This document shows positions 16,212 through 25,251 of a stretch of DNA of 64,000 bases, piece after piece. A program made the translations under genes and the position numbers. Numbering within the stretch: the stretch's first letter is position 1; each line of letters starts with the position of its first letter. The notes under the pieces are model-generated. The model was not told the origin of the DNA, did no database searches, and was given only the letters and a program-made list of their open reading frames with translations. Source of the DNA: Flavobacterium sangjuense (lineage in GTDB: Bacteria; Bacteroidota; Bacteroidia; Flavobacteriales; Flavobacteriaceae); the NCBI RefSeq assembly GCF_004797125.1, contig NZ_CP038810.1, positions 2,294,001-2,358,000 on the forward strand, in the 5' to 3' direction.

Positions 16212-17993
16212 ATGAAGTACACTACAAAGTTCATCTCACTGCTCCTACTCGTTTTTTGTTTATTGGGTACCAAATCAATGGCACAAAACACTGTTAAGAA
16301 CGAAGCGCTTCATCAGTTATTTGAAAACTACTATCAGGAAAGGCTTAAACTATTTCCTCTCGAAGCAACTTCAAGCGGTGACGAACGTTATAACAATTTG
16401 CTTCCAAACGACGGAAGCCAGGCATTTCTAAAAGAAACACATGATTTGAATACCAAATACCAGAAAAGTTTAAATAATTTCAAGCCTGACCAGCTAAATG
16501 CAGAGGACAAAATCTCCTATTACATTTTGAAAGATGTACTCGCCAGAGAATTAGAAGCCGAGCAATTCCACAGAGAGAGAATGCCTTTTGCACAATTTTT
16601 TGCCTTGCCGCTAACGATGGGACAATTGGGAAATGGCAAAGGCAACCAACCATTCAAAACGGTAAAAGATTATGAAAACTGGCTGGAGCGTATCGATGCT
16701 TTCACGGTTTACGCAGATACGACAATTGCCAATTTCAGAAAAGGAATCAAATCAGGTATGGTTTTGCCAAAAGCCTTGGTGGTCAAAATGGTTCCTCAGT
16801 ACACAAGCTTAGCAGAGAAAGACCCTGCAAAAAATGTCTTTTACGGACCGATAAACAATTTCCCAGTAACGTTTACTACTGAAGAAAAAGCGAGATTAAC
16901 AAAAGCGTATACAGAAGCCATCAACACCAAATTAATTCCGGCCTATCAAAGAATGTGCGATTTTTTTGCGGGCGAATATATGAATGCGGCTCGCTCCACT
17001 AGCGGTATTTCCGCTTTGCCAAATGGTGATGCCTTTTATCGCTATAATATCTATTTCTTCACTACGCAACGCACAAAACCTGAAGACGTGCACCAAACCG
17101 GATTAAAAGAGGTTAAAAGAATCACAGGTGAAATGGAAAGATTAAAGGATAAAATAGGATTCAAAGGCACACTCAAAGAACTCTTCAACTTTATGCAGAC
17201 AGACAAACAGTTCATGCCTTTTAAAACCAATAAGGAAGTATTGGATGCCAATGGTGCTGTGCTCGAAAAAGTTAAGCCCTATTTGAGCAAATATTTTAGC
17301 ATGGAGCCAAAAACACCTTTTGAAATGAGAGAAGTTGAGGCGTTTAGAGCCGCTGCTGCAGCGCCACAATACAACCGCAGTTCCGCTGATGGGAAACGCC
17401 CAGGCATTTATTATTTCCCAATTGTTGACCCGACTAAAGTTAACGTAACCAACTTTGCGCTTGAGGCAACTTTCATCCACGAAGCCATTCCAGGACATCA
17501 TTATCAGATATCATTAATGCAGGAAAATAAGTCCTTACCATCATTTAGACGCTTTGCCAACTTCCCGGTTTTCTCAGAAGGTTGGGCATTGTATGTGGAA
17601 TCATTGGGTGATATACTGGGTTGTTATACTGATCCTTATCAAAAAATGGGTGCCTATGGTATGGAAATTCACAGAGCCATTCGTTTAGTGGTCGATACCG
17701 GTTTACATACAGGAATGATGACTCGTGAAGATGCCATTAAATATATGATGGACAACGAAGCCATAGCAGAAAAAACAGCAACTGCAGAAATTGAACGCTA
17801 TATGGCTATGCCAGGTCAGGCGTTAGCCTATAAAACAGGTGAATTAAAAATCAAAGAACTTCGTGATAAATATCAAAAACAATTGGGTAACAAATTCAGC
17901 CTGCGCAACTTTCATGATGCTTTACTGCAAGGCGGAAGTATGCCGCTAAATGTATTAGAAATGTATATGGCCGAATGGGTAAAAACACAATAA
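16212..17993 (+). CDS. DUF885 family protein, secreted, peptidase-like
   Basis: A 593-residue protein with an N-terminal signal peptide (SLLLLVFCLLGTKSMAQ). The DUF885 family is recognised by the motif HEAIPGHHYQ near residue 421-430, with a downstream glutamate in SEGWALYVESLG, an arrangement like the zinc site of gluzincin peptidases (HExGH plus E). DUF885 proteins are considered putative metallopeptidases; no substrate is known. It is flanked by terminators on both sides, so it is probably transcribed alone and acts in the periplasm or outer surface. Confidence 0.88.
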   Translation: MKYTTKFISLLLLVFCLLGTKSMAQNTVKNEALHQLFENYYQERLKLFPLEATSSGDERYNNLLPNDGSQAFLKETHDLNTKYQKSLNNFKPDQLNAEDKISYYILKDVLARELEAEQFHRERMPFAQFFALPLTMGQLGNGKGNQPFKTVKDYENWLERIDAFTVYADTTIANFRKGIKSGMVLPKALVVKMVPQYTSLAEKDPAKNVFYGPINNFPVTFTTEEKARLTKAYTEAINTKLIPAYQRMCDFFAGEYMNAARSTSGISALPNGDAFYRYNIYFFTTQRTKPEDVHQTGLKEVKRITGEMERLKDKIGFKGTLKELFNFMQTDKQFMPFKTNKEVLDANGAVLEKVKPYLSKYFSMEPKTPFEMREVEAFRAAAAAPQYNRSSADGKRPGIYYFPIVDPTKVNVTNFALEATFIHEAIPGHHYQISLMQENKSLPSFRRFANFPVFSEGWALYVESLGDILGCYTDPYQKMGAYGMEIHRAIRLVVDTGLHTGMMTREDAIKYMMDNEAIAEKTATAEIERYMAMPGQALAYKTGELKIKELRDKYQKQLGNKFSLRNFHDALLQGGSMPLNVLEMYMAEWVKTQ

Positions 17994-18015
17994 CTTTCTG
18001 AAGTCCGAAATAATC

Positions 18016-18051
18016 TGAAAAAGCCATTCGTATACCCGAATGGTTTTTTTA
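18016..18051 (+). terminator. Terminator after the DUF885 gene
   Basis: AAGCCATTCG pairs with CGAATGGTTT around TATACC, followed by a T-run. Confidence 0.85.
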
Positions 18052-18091
18052 TTCTTATATTTATCAGGAAATTTTCAAACACCAACTTCAT

Positions 18092-21000
18092 ATGAATAAA
18101 AGAATATCCTTCTTACTCACACTTTCATTTATTTCCGTTAGCATAAATGCGCAAGAGGAAAGCAAAGAACCAAAATGGGATGTTGCCAAACCAGGTGACA
18201 GCTTTAACTACAAAAAACAAAATTTTACTACTACCGAAGGCACATGGATGAACCTCGATGTCAGTCCAGATGGGAAAACTATTGTTTTTGATATGCTGGG
18301 CGATATTTACAATATGCCGATAACAGGTGGCAAAGCCACTGTGCTTCGTTCCGGAATTCCTTTTGAAATACAACCGCGCTTTAGTCCGGATGGGAAACAT
18401 ATTTCCTTTACCAGTGATGCTGGTGGTGGCGATAATATTTGGGTTATGAAAGCCGATGGCACTGATGCCAAACAAGTAACCAAAGAAGATTTTAGATTGG
18501 TAAACAATGCCTGTTGGATGCCTGACGGGAATTATTTGGTTGCCAAAAAACACTTCACCTCACAACGTTCTTTAGGTGCCGGTGAAATGTGGCAATACCA
18601 TATTTCAGGTGGTTCGGGAGTACAATTAACAAAACGTAAAAACGACCAGCAAGATGTCAACGAACCTGTAATTTCTCCTGATGGAAAATACATGTACTAC
18701 AGTGAAGATGTTTATCCGGGTGGTTTTTTTCAATACAATAAAGACCCAAATAAAGAAATCTTTGTTGTTAACCGCTATGATTTTGAAACCGGAAAAACAG
18801 ACCGACTAACCGGTGGTCCCGGAGGTGCAGCACGTCCTCAGATTTCACGTGATGGAAAATTGTTGGCTTTTGTAAAACGAGTACGTGCCACAACGGTTTT
18901 ATACATACAGGATTTAGAAACAGGCGAAGAATGGCCAATCTACGATAAATTGGACAAAGACCAACAAACCGCCTGGACATTGTTTGGTGTTTATCCTAAC
19001 TTTAGCTGGATGCCTTCTAATGATGCTATCGTGTTTTGGGCTGGCGGACATATTCAAAAGATTGACATTAAAACTTTAGCGGTTACTCCTATTCCGTTTA
19101 CGATTGATGTTGCTATTGATGTTGCAGACCGAGTACATTTTGATACCCGAATTGCAGATAATGATTTTACCGTAAAAATGATACGGGATGCTGTTACTTC
19201 TCCAGATGGAAAAACAGTAGTTTTCAGAGCTTTGGGATATTTGTGGACAAAAGCTATGCCAAACGGAACTCCAAAACGACTGACTTCGGGAACCGACTTT
19301 GAAGCGGAACCAACATTTTCGGCAAGCGGAAAAGAAATCGTTTATGTAACATGGAATGATGCTAACCTTGGCGCTATTAGAAAAGTAGGCATTGATGGAA
19401 AAAATCCGGTAAAACTAACTACTGAAAAGGGCATTTTCAGAACACCTAATCTTTCGCCTGATGGCAAAATGATAACCTATCTCAAAGAAGACGGTAACAT
19501 TGATCAAGGTTATGCTTTTTGCAAAAAACCCGGAATTTATACTATGAATGCTACAGGTGGAAATGTGAAATTTGTTTCTGCAAGTGGCGAATATCCTGTA
19601 TTTACAAAAGACAGCAAACGTATTTTCTTCCAAACAGGTGGTGTCTTTTTTGGCGAATTAACTAAGGAATTAAAAAGTATTGACCTTAACGGAAAAGACG
19701 AACGCAGTCATATCAAATCAAAATATGCCAATCGATTAGTGCCAAGTCCAAATAACGAATGGATTGCTTTTACGCTCTTGCACAAAGGTTATGTAGCGCC
19801 TTTAAACATCAATGGTCAAACGGTTGATTTGGATGATAAATCTACAGCCGTTCCAGTTTCCCAATTGACAAAAGACGCTGGTATCAGTTTGCATTGGTCA
19901 CCAGACAGTAAAAATGTGATGTATACTTTGGGAGAAACCTATTATAACAGTGCGCTGAAAGACCGTTTTACATTTTTGGAAGGTTCACCGGTTAAAGTTG
20001 AGCAACCAAAAGATGCCGGAATCAAAATTGGCTTAACATCTAAAACAGATAAACCAAAAGGACGCATTGCTTTGACAAACGCACTTATCATCACTATGGA
20101 AGGTGATAAAGTTATCGAAAAAGGAACACTAATCATTAACCAAAACCGTATTGAAGCTATTGGTAAAACTGGAGAAGTAGCAGTTCCGGCAGATGCCCGT
20201 GTTTATGATATGACAAATAAAACCCTGATGCCCGGAATGGTTGATGCACATGCACATATTGGCGCATTCCGATACGGCTTGACTACGCAGCAAAACTGGC
20301 AGTTTTATGCCAATTTGGCTTTTGGCGTGACCACATCACATGATCCGTCATCTAATACTGAATCTATTTTTACACTTTCTGAAATGGTAAAAAGTGGTGC
20401 TTTGGTTGGCCCAAGAGTTTTATCGACCGGTTATATTTTATATGGTGCTGATGGCGATTTTAAAGCTGTGATTAACAAACTGGATGATGCCCGTTCTTCT
20501 ATTAAACGTACCAAAGCTTTTGGCGCACTATCGGTTAAAAGTTATAACCAGCCACGTCGTGAACAACGCCAACAAGTGTTACAAGCAGCGCGCGAAGAAG
20601 GCATTAATGTTGTACCTGAAGGCGGTTCTACCTTTTTTACCAACCTGAGCATGATCATTGATGGTCATACCGGAATTGAACACAATATTCCCATCACACC
20701 AGTTTATAAAGATGTTTTAGAATTGTGGGGCAAAAGCAGTGTGGGATACACGCCTACTCTTATTGTAAACTATGGTGGTTTGAATGCCGAATACTATTGG
20801 TATCAAAAAACCAATGTTTGGGAAAACAAAAAATTGCTGAAGTTCACACCAAGAGGTATCATTGATTCCCGTTCACGTTACCGTATTATGGCTCCGGAAG
20901 AAGATTATCAAAACGATCATATCTTAACGTCTAAAACGGCAAAAACATTAGCCGATAGCGGTGTAAAAGTAAATATGGGTGCTCACGGACAATTGCAGGG

Positions 21001-21385
21001 AATGGGAGCGCAATGGGAATTGTGGAGCATTAATCAAGGAGGTATGAGCAATATTGAAACCTTGAAAACCGCTACAATAAACGCAGCTAATTATATTGGT
21101 GCCGGTAAAGATATTGGTTCACTGGAAGTAGGCAAATTAGCCGATGTTTTAGTCTTAGACAAAAATCCATTGGATAACATACAAAACTCAAATACCATTA
21201 TTTATACCATTGCAAACGGAAGAATGTATGAAACTGAAACAATGAACGAAGTGGGCAACGAACCTAAAAAACGTGGTAACTTCTATTGGGAAAATTCTAA
21301 ATACAATGCGGCTTTTCCTTGGCATGAAGAAAGTGATAGCTTTATGCACCAACATTGTTGTGGTGCTATCCATGAGAAAAATTAA
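18092..21385 (+). CDS. Secreted beta-propeller/amidohydrolase fusion protein
   Basis: A 1097-residue exported protein (signal peptide to about residue 20, ending INAQ). Residues about 40-640 hold repeated TolB/PD40-type propeller blades with the motif SPDGK (for example VSPDGKTIVF, FSPDGKHISF, ISPDGKYMYY, LSPDGKMITY). The C-terminal ~430 residues are an amidohydrolase/imidazolonepropionase-like domain: metal site DAHAHIG near 718, a later DGHTGIEH, and the closing IGSLEVGKLADVLVLDKNPL. Such fusions are annotated as amidohydrolase-family proteins in Bacteroidota. The substrate is unknown. The end KYNAAFPWHEESDSFMHQHC is cysteine- and histidine-rich. Confidence 0.9.
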   Translation: MNKRISFLLTLSFISVSINAQEESKEPKWDVAKPGDSFNYKKQNFTTTEGTWMNLDVSPDGKTIVFDMLGDIYNMPITGGKATVLRSGIPFEIQPRFSPDGKHISFTSDAGGGDNIWVMKADGTDAKQVTKEDFRLVNNACWMPDGNYLVAKKHFTSQRSLGAGEMWQYHISGGSGVQLTKRKNDQQDVNEPVISPDGKYMYYSEDVYPGGFFQYNKDPNKEIFVVNRYDFETGKTDRLTGGPGGAARPQISRDGKLLAFVKRVRATTVLYIQDLETGEEWPIYDKLDKDQQTAWTLFGVYPNFSWMPSNDAIVFWAGGHIQKIDIKTLAVTPIPFTIDVAIDVADRVHFDTRIADNDFTVKMIRDAVTSPDGKTVVFRALGYLWTKAMPNGTPKRLTSGTDFEAEPTFSASGKEIVYVTWNDANLGAIRKVGIDGKNPVKLTTEKGIFRTPNLSPDGKMITYLKEDGNIDQGYAFCKKPGIYTMNATGGNVKFVSASGEYPVFTKDSKRIFFQTGGVFFGELTKELKSIDLNGKDERSHIKSKYANRLVPSPNNEWIAFTLLHKGYVAPLNINGQTVDLDDKSTAVPVSQLTKDAGISLHWSPDSKNVMYTLGETYYNSALKDRFTFLEGSPVKVEQPKDAGIKIGLTSKTDKPKGRIALTNALIITMEGDKVIEKGTLIINQNRIEAIGKTGEVAVPADARVYDMTNKTLMPGMVDAHAHIGAFRYGLTTQQNWQFYANLAFGVTTSHDPSSNTESIFTLSEMVKSGALVGPRVLSTGYILYGADGDFKAVINKLDDARSSIKRTKAFGALSVKSYNQPRREQRQQVLQAAREEGINVVPEGGSTFFTNLSMIIDGHTGIEHNIPITPVYKDVLELWGKSSVGYTPTLIVNYGGLNAEYYWYQKTNVWENKKLLKFTPRGIIDSRSRYRIMAPEEDYQNDHILTSKTAKTLADSGVKVNMGAHGQLQGMGAQWELWSINQGGMSNIETLKTATINAANYIGAGKDIGSLEVGKLADVLVLDKNPLDNIQNSNTIIYTIANGRMYETETMNEVGNEPKKRGNFYWENSKYNAAFPWHEESDSFMHQHCCGAIHEKN

Positions 21386-21393
21386 ACTTCTAA

Positions 21394-21428
21394 TAAAAAG
21401 CCCTTGTTTAAAACAAGGGCTTTTTATT
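21394..21428. terminator. Bidirectional terminator between convergent genes
   Basis: AAAAAGCCCTTGTTT pairs with AAACAAGGGCTTTTT. It serves the amidohydrolase on the plus strand and the methyltransferase on the minus strand. Confidence 0.9.
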
Positions 21429-22243
21429 TATTCGTTATTGGTACCGATAAAAAACGGCTGCCATATAGTTCCATGCTTCGGGGCATTCAGTTTTTTAGGC
21501 TTTACGGCATGCTTTTCAATTACTAGCATGTAAGGATAGAAATGAATGGAATGTATAGCCGATTGGAACTGGCTATTATTCCCCATACTGTTTAATTCAT
21601 TCACAAGTCCGGCAGCATAGGTGGAAAATTTATTAAAGTTTCCGTGAATATCTTCACATATATAAACGCCTCCGGGACGAATATGCTGCAGCATTTGCTC
21701 TAAAGTTACCTGCTGTTGTTCCGGTGTGTGTCCACCATCATCAATAAGTACATCAACTCCTTCAACCTTTGTCTTGAAATCATCCCAAAAAGGCTTGCTT
21801 TCCTGATCTCCAATAAATACGGATACATAATCATTTTCGTATTGTCTGCATGCCTCTTCAATATCAATTCCATATATATGGCATTTGTCTCCAAAATAAG
21901 AGCGCCACATTTCAAGACTTCCGCCGCTATAAATACCGATTTCTAAAACATCAACTTTTTTTCCGATAAACTTTGCAAAATGCTTATGGTAAACATCAAA
22001 ATAATGCTCCCATTTCCATATACCGTGTCCTTCTTTGTGATTCTGAAAATAATCCCATAACGGATTTTCATGGGCTGTTTTTATCACATCATTTTCAGGT
22101 ATAACATCTTTATAGGATTTAGAATATTCATAAGCGCTGCAGGTCGTTGGAACGTTTCTGAATATTTGTCTGAATAATTTTGGCTGTTTTTCAAATGCTT
22201 TTAGCAAATTATTCAACGTTTTAAGAGAATGTTTTATTTTCAT
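21428..22243 (-). CDS. Class I SAM-dependent methyltransferase-like protein
   Basis: About 271 residues. The Rossmann core is clear: VLEIGIYSGGSLEMW (motif I), IYGIDIEE with the acidic end of strand 2, VDVLIDDGGHTPEQQ, and GGVYICEDIHG. This pattern resembles the cephalosporin-hydroxylase/macrocin O-methyltransferase-like group that acts on sugars or secondary metabolites. I place the start at 22243 (MKIKHSLK); the ATG at 22285 would add 14 residues with no support. The substrate is unknown, and no polysaccharide or natural-product cluster is next to it. Confidence 0.8.
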   Translation of the reverse strand: MKIKHSLKTLNNLLKAFEKQPKLFRQIFRNVPTTCSAYEYSKSYKDVIPENDVIKTAHENPLWDYFQNHKEGHGIWKWEHYFDVYHKHFAKFIGKKVDVLEIGIYSGGSLEMWRSYFGDKCHIYGIDIEEACRQYENDYVSVFIGDQESKPFWDDFKTKVEGVDVLIDDGGHTPEQQQVTLEQMLQHIRPGGVYICEDIHGNFNKFSTYAAGLVNELNSMGNNSQFQSAIHSIHFYPYMLVIEKHAVKPKKLNAPKHGTIWQPFFIGTNNE

Positions 22244-22416
22244 TATTATGATTTGAAATCTTGACGTTAATTTGAGCCTTATCACACAAAGACTTTGGAA
22301 ACAAAAATATTATAATTTTCCACAATTCAATATTATTTGAAAAAGAGTTTGCAATATTGGTCTTAATGGCTGTTTAAATTATGAGATTGATGGCTAAATC
22401 CTAAGCTGGAATTGGC

Positions 22417-22424
22417 TATATTTG
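22417..22424 (+). promoter_or_regulatory. -7 promoter element for sdaA
   Basis: TATATTTG matches the TAnnTTTG consensus, 23 bases before the ATG at 22448. It overlaps the longer reading frame starting at 22412, which argues for the shorter start. No good TTG is found at the usual distance upstream. Confidence 0.6.
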
Positions 22425-22447
22425 CCCAACTAAATCGATATAGCTTT

Positions 22448-23875
22448 ATGGAAGAATGCATCTCCGTATTTGATATGCTTAAAATTGGTGTTGGACCATC
22501 AAGTTCCCACACACTTGGACCTTGGCGTGCAGCCGAACGCTTTTTATCCGAATTGCAAACAGAAAACATACTCGATAAAGTAACCCGTGTCAAAGTTGAT
22601 TTGTATGGTTCACTTTCCTTAACGGGAAAAGGTCATGCCACAGATTTGGCCATTATGCTTGGACTTAGCGGACAAGATCCTGAGTATATTCCGGTTCAGG
22701 ACATTGACGGAATTATCAAAAATATCGAGACTAAAAACGAAATCAACTTAGCGAACAAAATCGTTATTCCATTCTATTTTCTGCAGGACATTGTTTTCAA
22801 TAAAAACTTTCTTCCTTTTCATGCCAATGGATTGACTTTTTCTGCTTATTTGAATGACGATAAAGAATATGTTTCCACCTTCTACTCTATCGGTGGCGGA
22901 TTTGTGGTAAAAGAAGAACGTGTAAATGCCAAAAAGAAAATGGAAATCAAATGTGCTTTTCCGTTTCCGATTCAAAACGCCGAAGAATTACTTCAATATA
23001 CAATTACACAAAACAAATCGATTTCTGAAATCGTATACGAAAACGAAAAATCAATGCGTCCCGAAGCAGAAATTCATCACGAATTAATGCGTATTTGGCA
23101 TACGATGTTAGAATGCATGTACATTGGCTGTCACTCGGAAGGTATTTTACCAGGCGGATTAAATGTACGACGACGCGCTTTTGATATGCATCAGGGATTA
23201 ATTGGCTTGGCTAATTATAACAATCCACAAGAATGGTTGGAAACCATCCGAAAAACAGAAGTTAAGTTTCGACAAATATTGAAATGGGTTTCTTGTTTTG
23301 CTTTGGCTGTCAATGAAGTAAATGCAGCATTAGGAAGAGTTGTAACCGCGCCAACCAACGGAAGTGCGGGTGTAATTCCATCTGTTTTAATGTATTATTT
23401 AGTTATCGAAAATCATCAGGCCGGAGAAAAAGAAATCAAGCAATTCCTTATGGTTGCCGGAGAAATAGGAAGCATTTTCAAAAAAGGCTCAACTATTTCC
23501 GCAGCTATGGGCGGTTGCCAGGCAGAAATTGGTGTATCGTCAGCTATGGCCGCAGCAGCTTTGTGTGAAGTGATGGGTGGCACTCCTGACCAAGTATTGA
23601 TGGCTGCCGAAATTGCCATGGAGCATCATCTTGGAATGACTTGTGATCCAATCGGTGGTTTGGTTCAGATTCCGTGTATTGAACGCAATACTATGGGTGC
23701 AATCAAAGCCATCAACGCAGCGGAATTGGCTATGGAAACCGATGCTAAAAATGCTAAAGTTCCGTTAGACAAAGTCATCGAAACCATGTGGAAAACTGCC
23801 AAAGACATGAATTCCAAATACAAAGAAACCTCCGAAGGAGGTTTAGCTGTAGCGGTAAATATGGCGGATTGTTAA
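22448..23875 (+). CDS. sdaA: L-serine ammonia-lyase (iron-sulfur serine dehydratase)
   Basis: A single-chain enzyme of about 475 residues converting L-serine to pyruvate and ammonia. The N-terminal beta domain begins [20 protein letters not shown], the family hallmark. The catalytic alpha domain contains [14 protein letters not shown] and the cysteines expected to hold the [4Fe-4S] cluster in [16 protein letters not shown] and IPCIERN. I use the ATG at 22448 because the -7 element covers the upstream alternative. It is convergent with the porin gene: their stop codons are one base apart with no terminator hairpin between them. Confidence 0.95.
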   Translation: MEECISVFDMLKIGVGPSSSHTLGPWRAAERFLSELQTENILDKVTRVKVDLYGSLSLTGKGHATDLAIMLGLSGQDPEYIPVQDIDGIIKNIETKNEINLANKIVIPFYFLQDIVFNKNFLPFHANGLTFSAYLNDDKEYVSTFYSIGGGFVVKEERVNAKKKMEIKCAFPFPIQNAEELLQYTITQNKSISEIVYENEKSMRPEAEIHHELMRIWHTMLECMYIGCHSEGILPGGLNVRRRAFDMHQGLIGLANYNNPQEWLETIRKTEVKFRQILKWVSCFALAVNEVNAALGRVVTAPTNGSAGVIPSVLMYYLVIENHQAGEKEIKQFLMVAGEIGSIFKKGSTISAAMGGCQAEIGVSSAMAAAALCEVMGGTPDQVLMAAEIAMEHHLGMTCDPIGGLVQIPCIERNTMGAIKAINAAELAMETDAKNAKVPLDKVIETMWKTAKDMNSKYKETSEGGLAVAVNMADC

Positions 23876-23876
23876 G

Positions 23877-25250
23877 CTATAATCTGAAATTAACAGCCAA
23901 AGTTATTCTGTGTTCTTTTTTCATTAATTCAGCTGCCCAAGGCGTTGTGCCTTCCGGGCCGTTGACATAACCGCTTGGCGAAGTGGTACCACCGGAAGAA
24001 GTAAAATATGGAACCGAAGCAGAACGATAACCATATTCCAATCGAAACGTTACATAATCACTTGGCATTACATCAAAAGTAGACGTAAACTGGAATAATC
24101 TCAACTTCTCGTTATTGGCTATAGCCAAATCAAAATTATTGGGAACATCACCCGAAACAGCTGGAGTAAAAGCTAAATAAGGTGATACATTCACACTGTT
24201 CACCACCGATTGATTGGTTAGATAATCTCCACGTAGGGTTAGCGCCAATTTGTTTTGATGAAACCAAATTCTATTCGCAATCGAAGTACCAATCATAAAG
24301 TTTTCCGAGGCTTTTACCTTATCATTAGTTTCATTATTGCTTTGAAAACCATAATGGGAATTGATACTAAAAGCAGCTTGCGAAATACCTTTAGCCTTTG
24401 GATTTTTATAATAACGAGCTACAATGCTATTGTCATGATGAAAGCGTTTGCGATTAGATTGATTGCCAAATTCGTCAGGGTTTTGGGTATCTTTTCCGAA
24501 ATAAAAATTGGCCACCAATTGTAAGTTTTCATTCGGACGATAATAATTGGAACTACCTATTCCCAAGCCATTGCTTGAACTATTATAGGTTTGCCAGCCG
24601 TTGAGCAGCCACAATTCGGTTTTAAATTTTTGAGACGGATACAATTGAACTCTTGCACCTGAGAAATAAAAAGGCGTAAAATCACAAACCATACTTCGTT
24701 GGTAACTCCAATTTTCCTGCGTGATGTAACTCTCGAGACCTATATAACTCATAAAGATTCCCATTTCGACATTCAAACCATACAACATATCAAAGTGATA
24801 ACCGGCTGCTGCTTCTCGAATGTATTTCAGATTATTGATGCTCGTATTTCTACCGTGATTTACCGAACCATCTGAATCCTGAACAATCGAACCCATTTGT
24901 CCGTATTGCAGCCAAAGACGCCCTATGACGTTCTTATAATTGGTTTCCACACCAATGCTGGCAAGATTTACCGTGAACTCATTGTGTCGACCAATCGTGG
25001 AAGAAATGGTTTGGGTATTGTCAATCGGATTGGCGAAATTATAATTGTAATAAGTGTCCAAATAAGCAACACCGGTAAATATGGTTTCTTCTTTGTCTTT
25101 AAGCGTTAGCGGGAAATGCTTTTGGCGATTCTGACCGTTTATCCAAGTCAAATCCATGCCATCAAAAGGAATCTTGGAAGTTATGGTGTCATTTTGCGCA
25201 AAGCAATTTAGAGCGGTTAAAGCGGTTACGGCAATTATAATATTTTTCAT
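23877..25250 (-). CDS. Outer-membrane beta-barrel porin (BBP2/OmpL-like)
   Basis: A 457-residue outer-membrane protein. A signal peptide (MKNIIIAVTALTALNCFAQ) is followed by many alternating amphipathic strands (for example TIFTGVAYLDTYYNYNF, FTVNLASIGVETNY, GRLWLQYGQMG). The chain ends in the aromatic/hydrophobic LAVNFRL expected for Omp insertion. The family is the putative beta-barrel porin-2 (BBP2). Its start lies one base after the stop of kup, so the pair is almost certainly one transcript, suggesting that it lets potassium or accompanying ions through the outer membrane. That role is inferred from linkage only. Confidence 0.88.
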   Translation of the reverse strand: MKNIIIAVTALTALNCFAQNDTITSKIPFDGMDLTWINGQNRQKHFPLTLKDKEETIFTGVAYLDTYYNYNFANPIDNTQTISSTIGRHNEFTVNLASIGVETNYKNVIGRLWLQYGQMGSIVQDSDGSVNHGRNTSINNLKYIREAAAGYHFDMLYGLNVEMGIFMSYIGLESYITQENWSYQRSMVCDFTPFYFSGARVQLYPSQKFKTELWLLNGWQTYNSSSNGLGIGSSNYYRPNENLQLVANFYFGKDTQNPDEFGNQSNRKRFHHDNSIVARYYKNPKAKGISQAAFSINSHYGFQSNNETNDKVKASENFMIGTSIANRIWFHQNKLALTLRGDYLTNQSVVNSVNVSPYLAFTPAVSGDVPNNFDLAIANNEKLRLFQFTSTFDVMPSDYVTFRLEYGYRSASVPYFTSSGGTTSPSGYVNGPEGTTPWAAELMKKEHRITLAVNFRL

Positions 25251-25251
25251 T

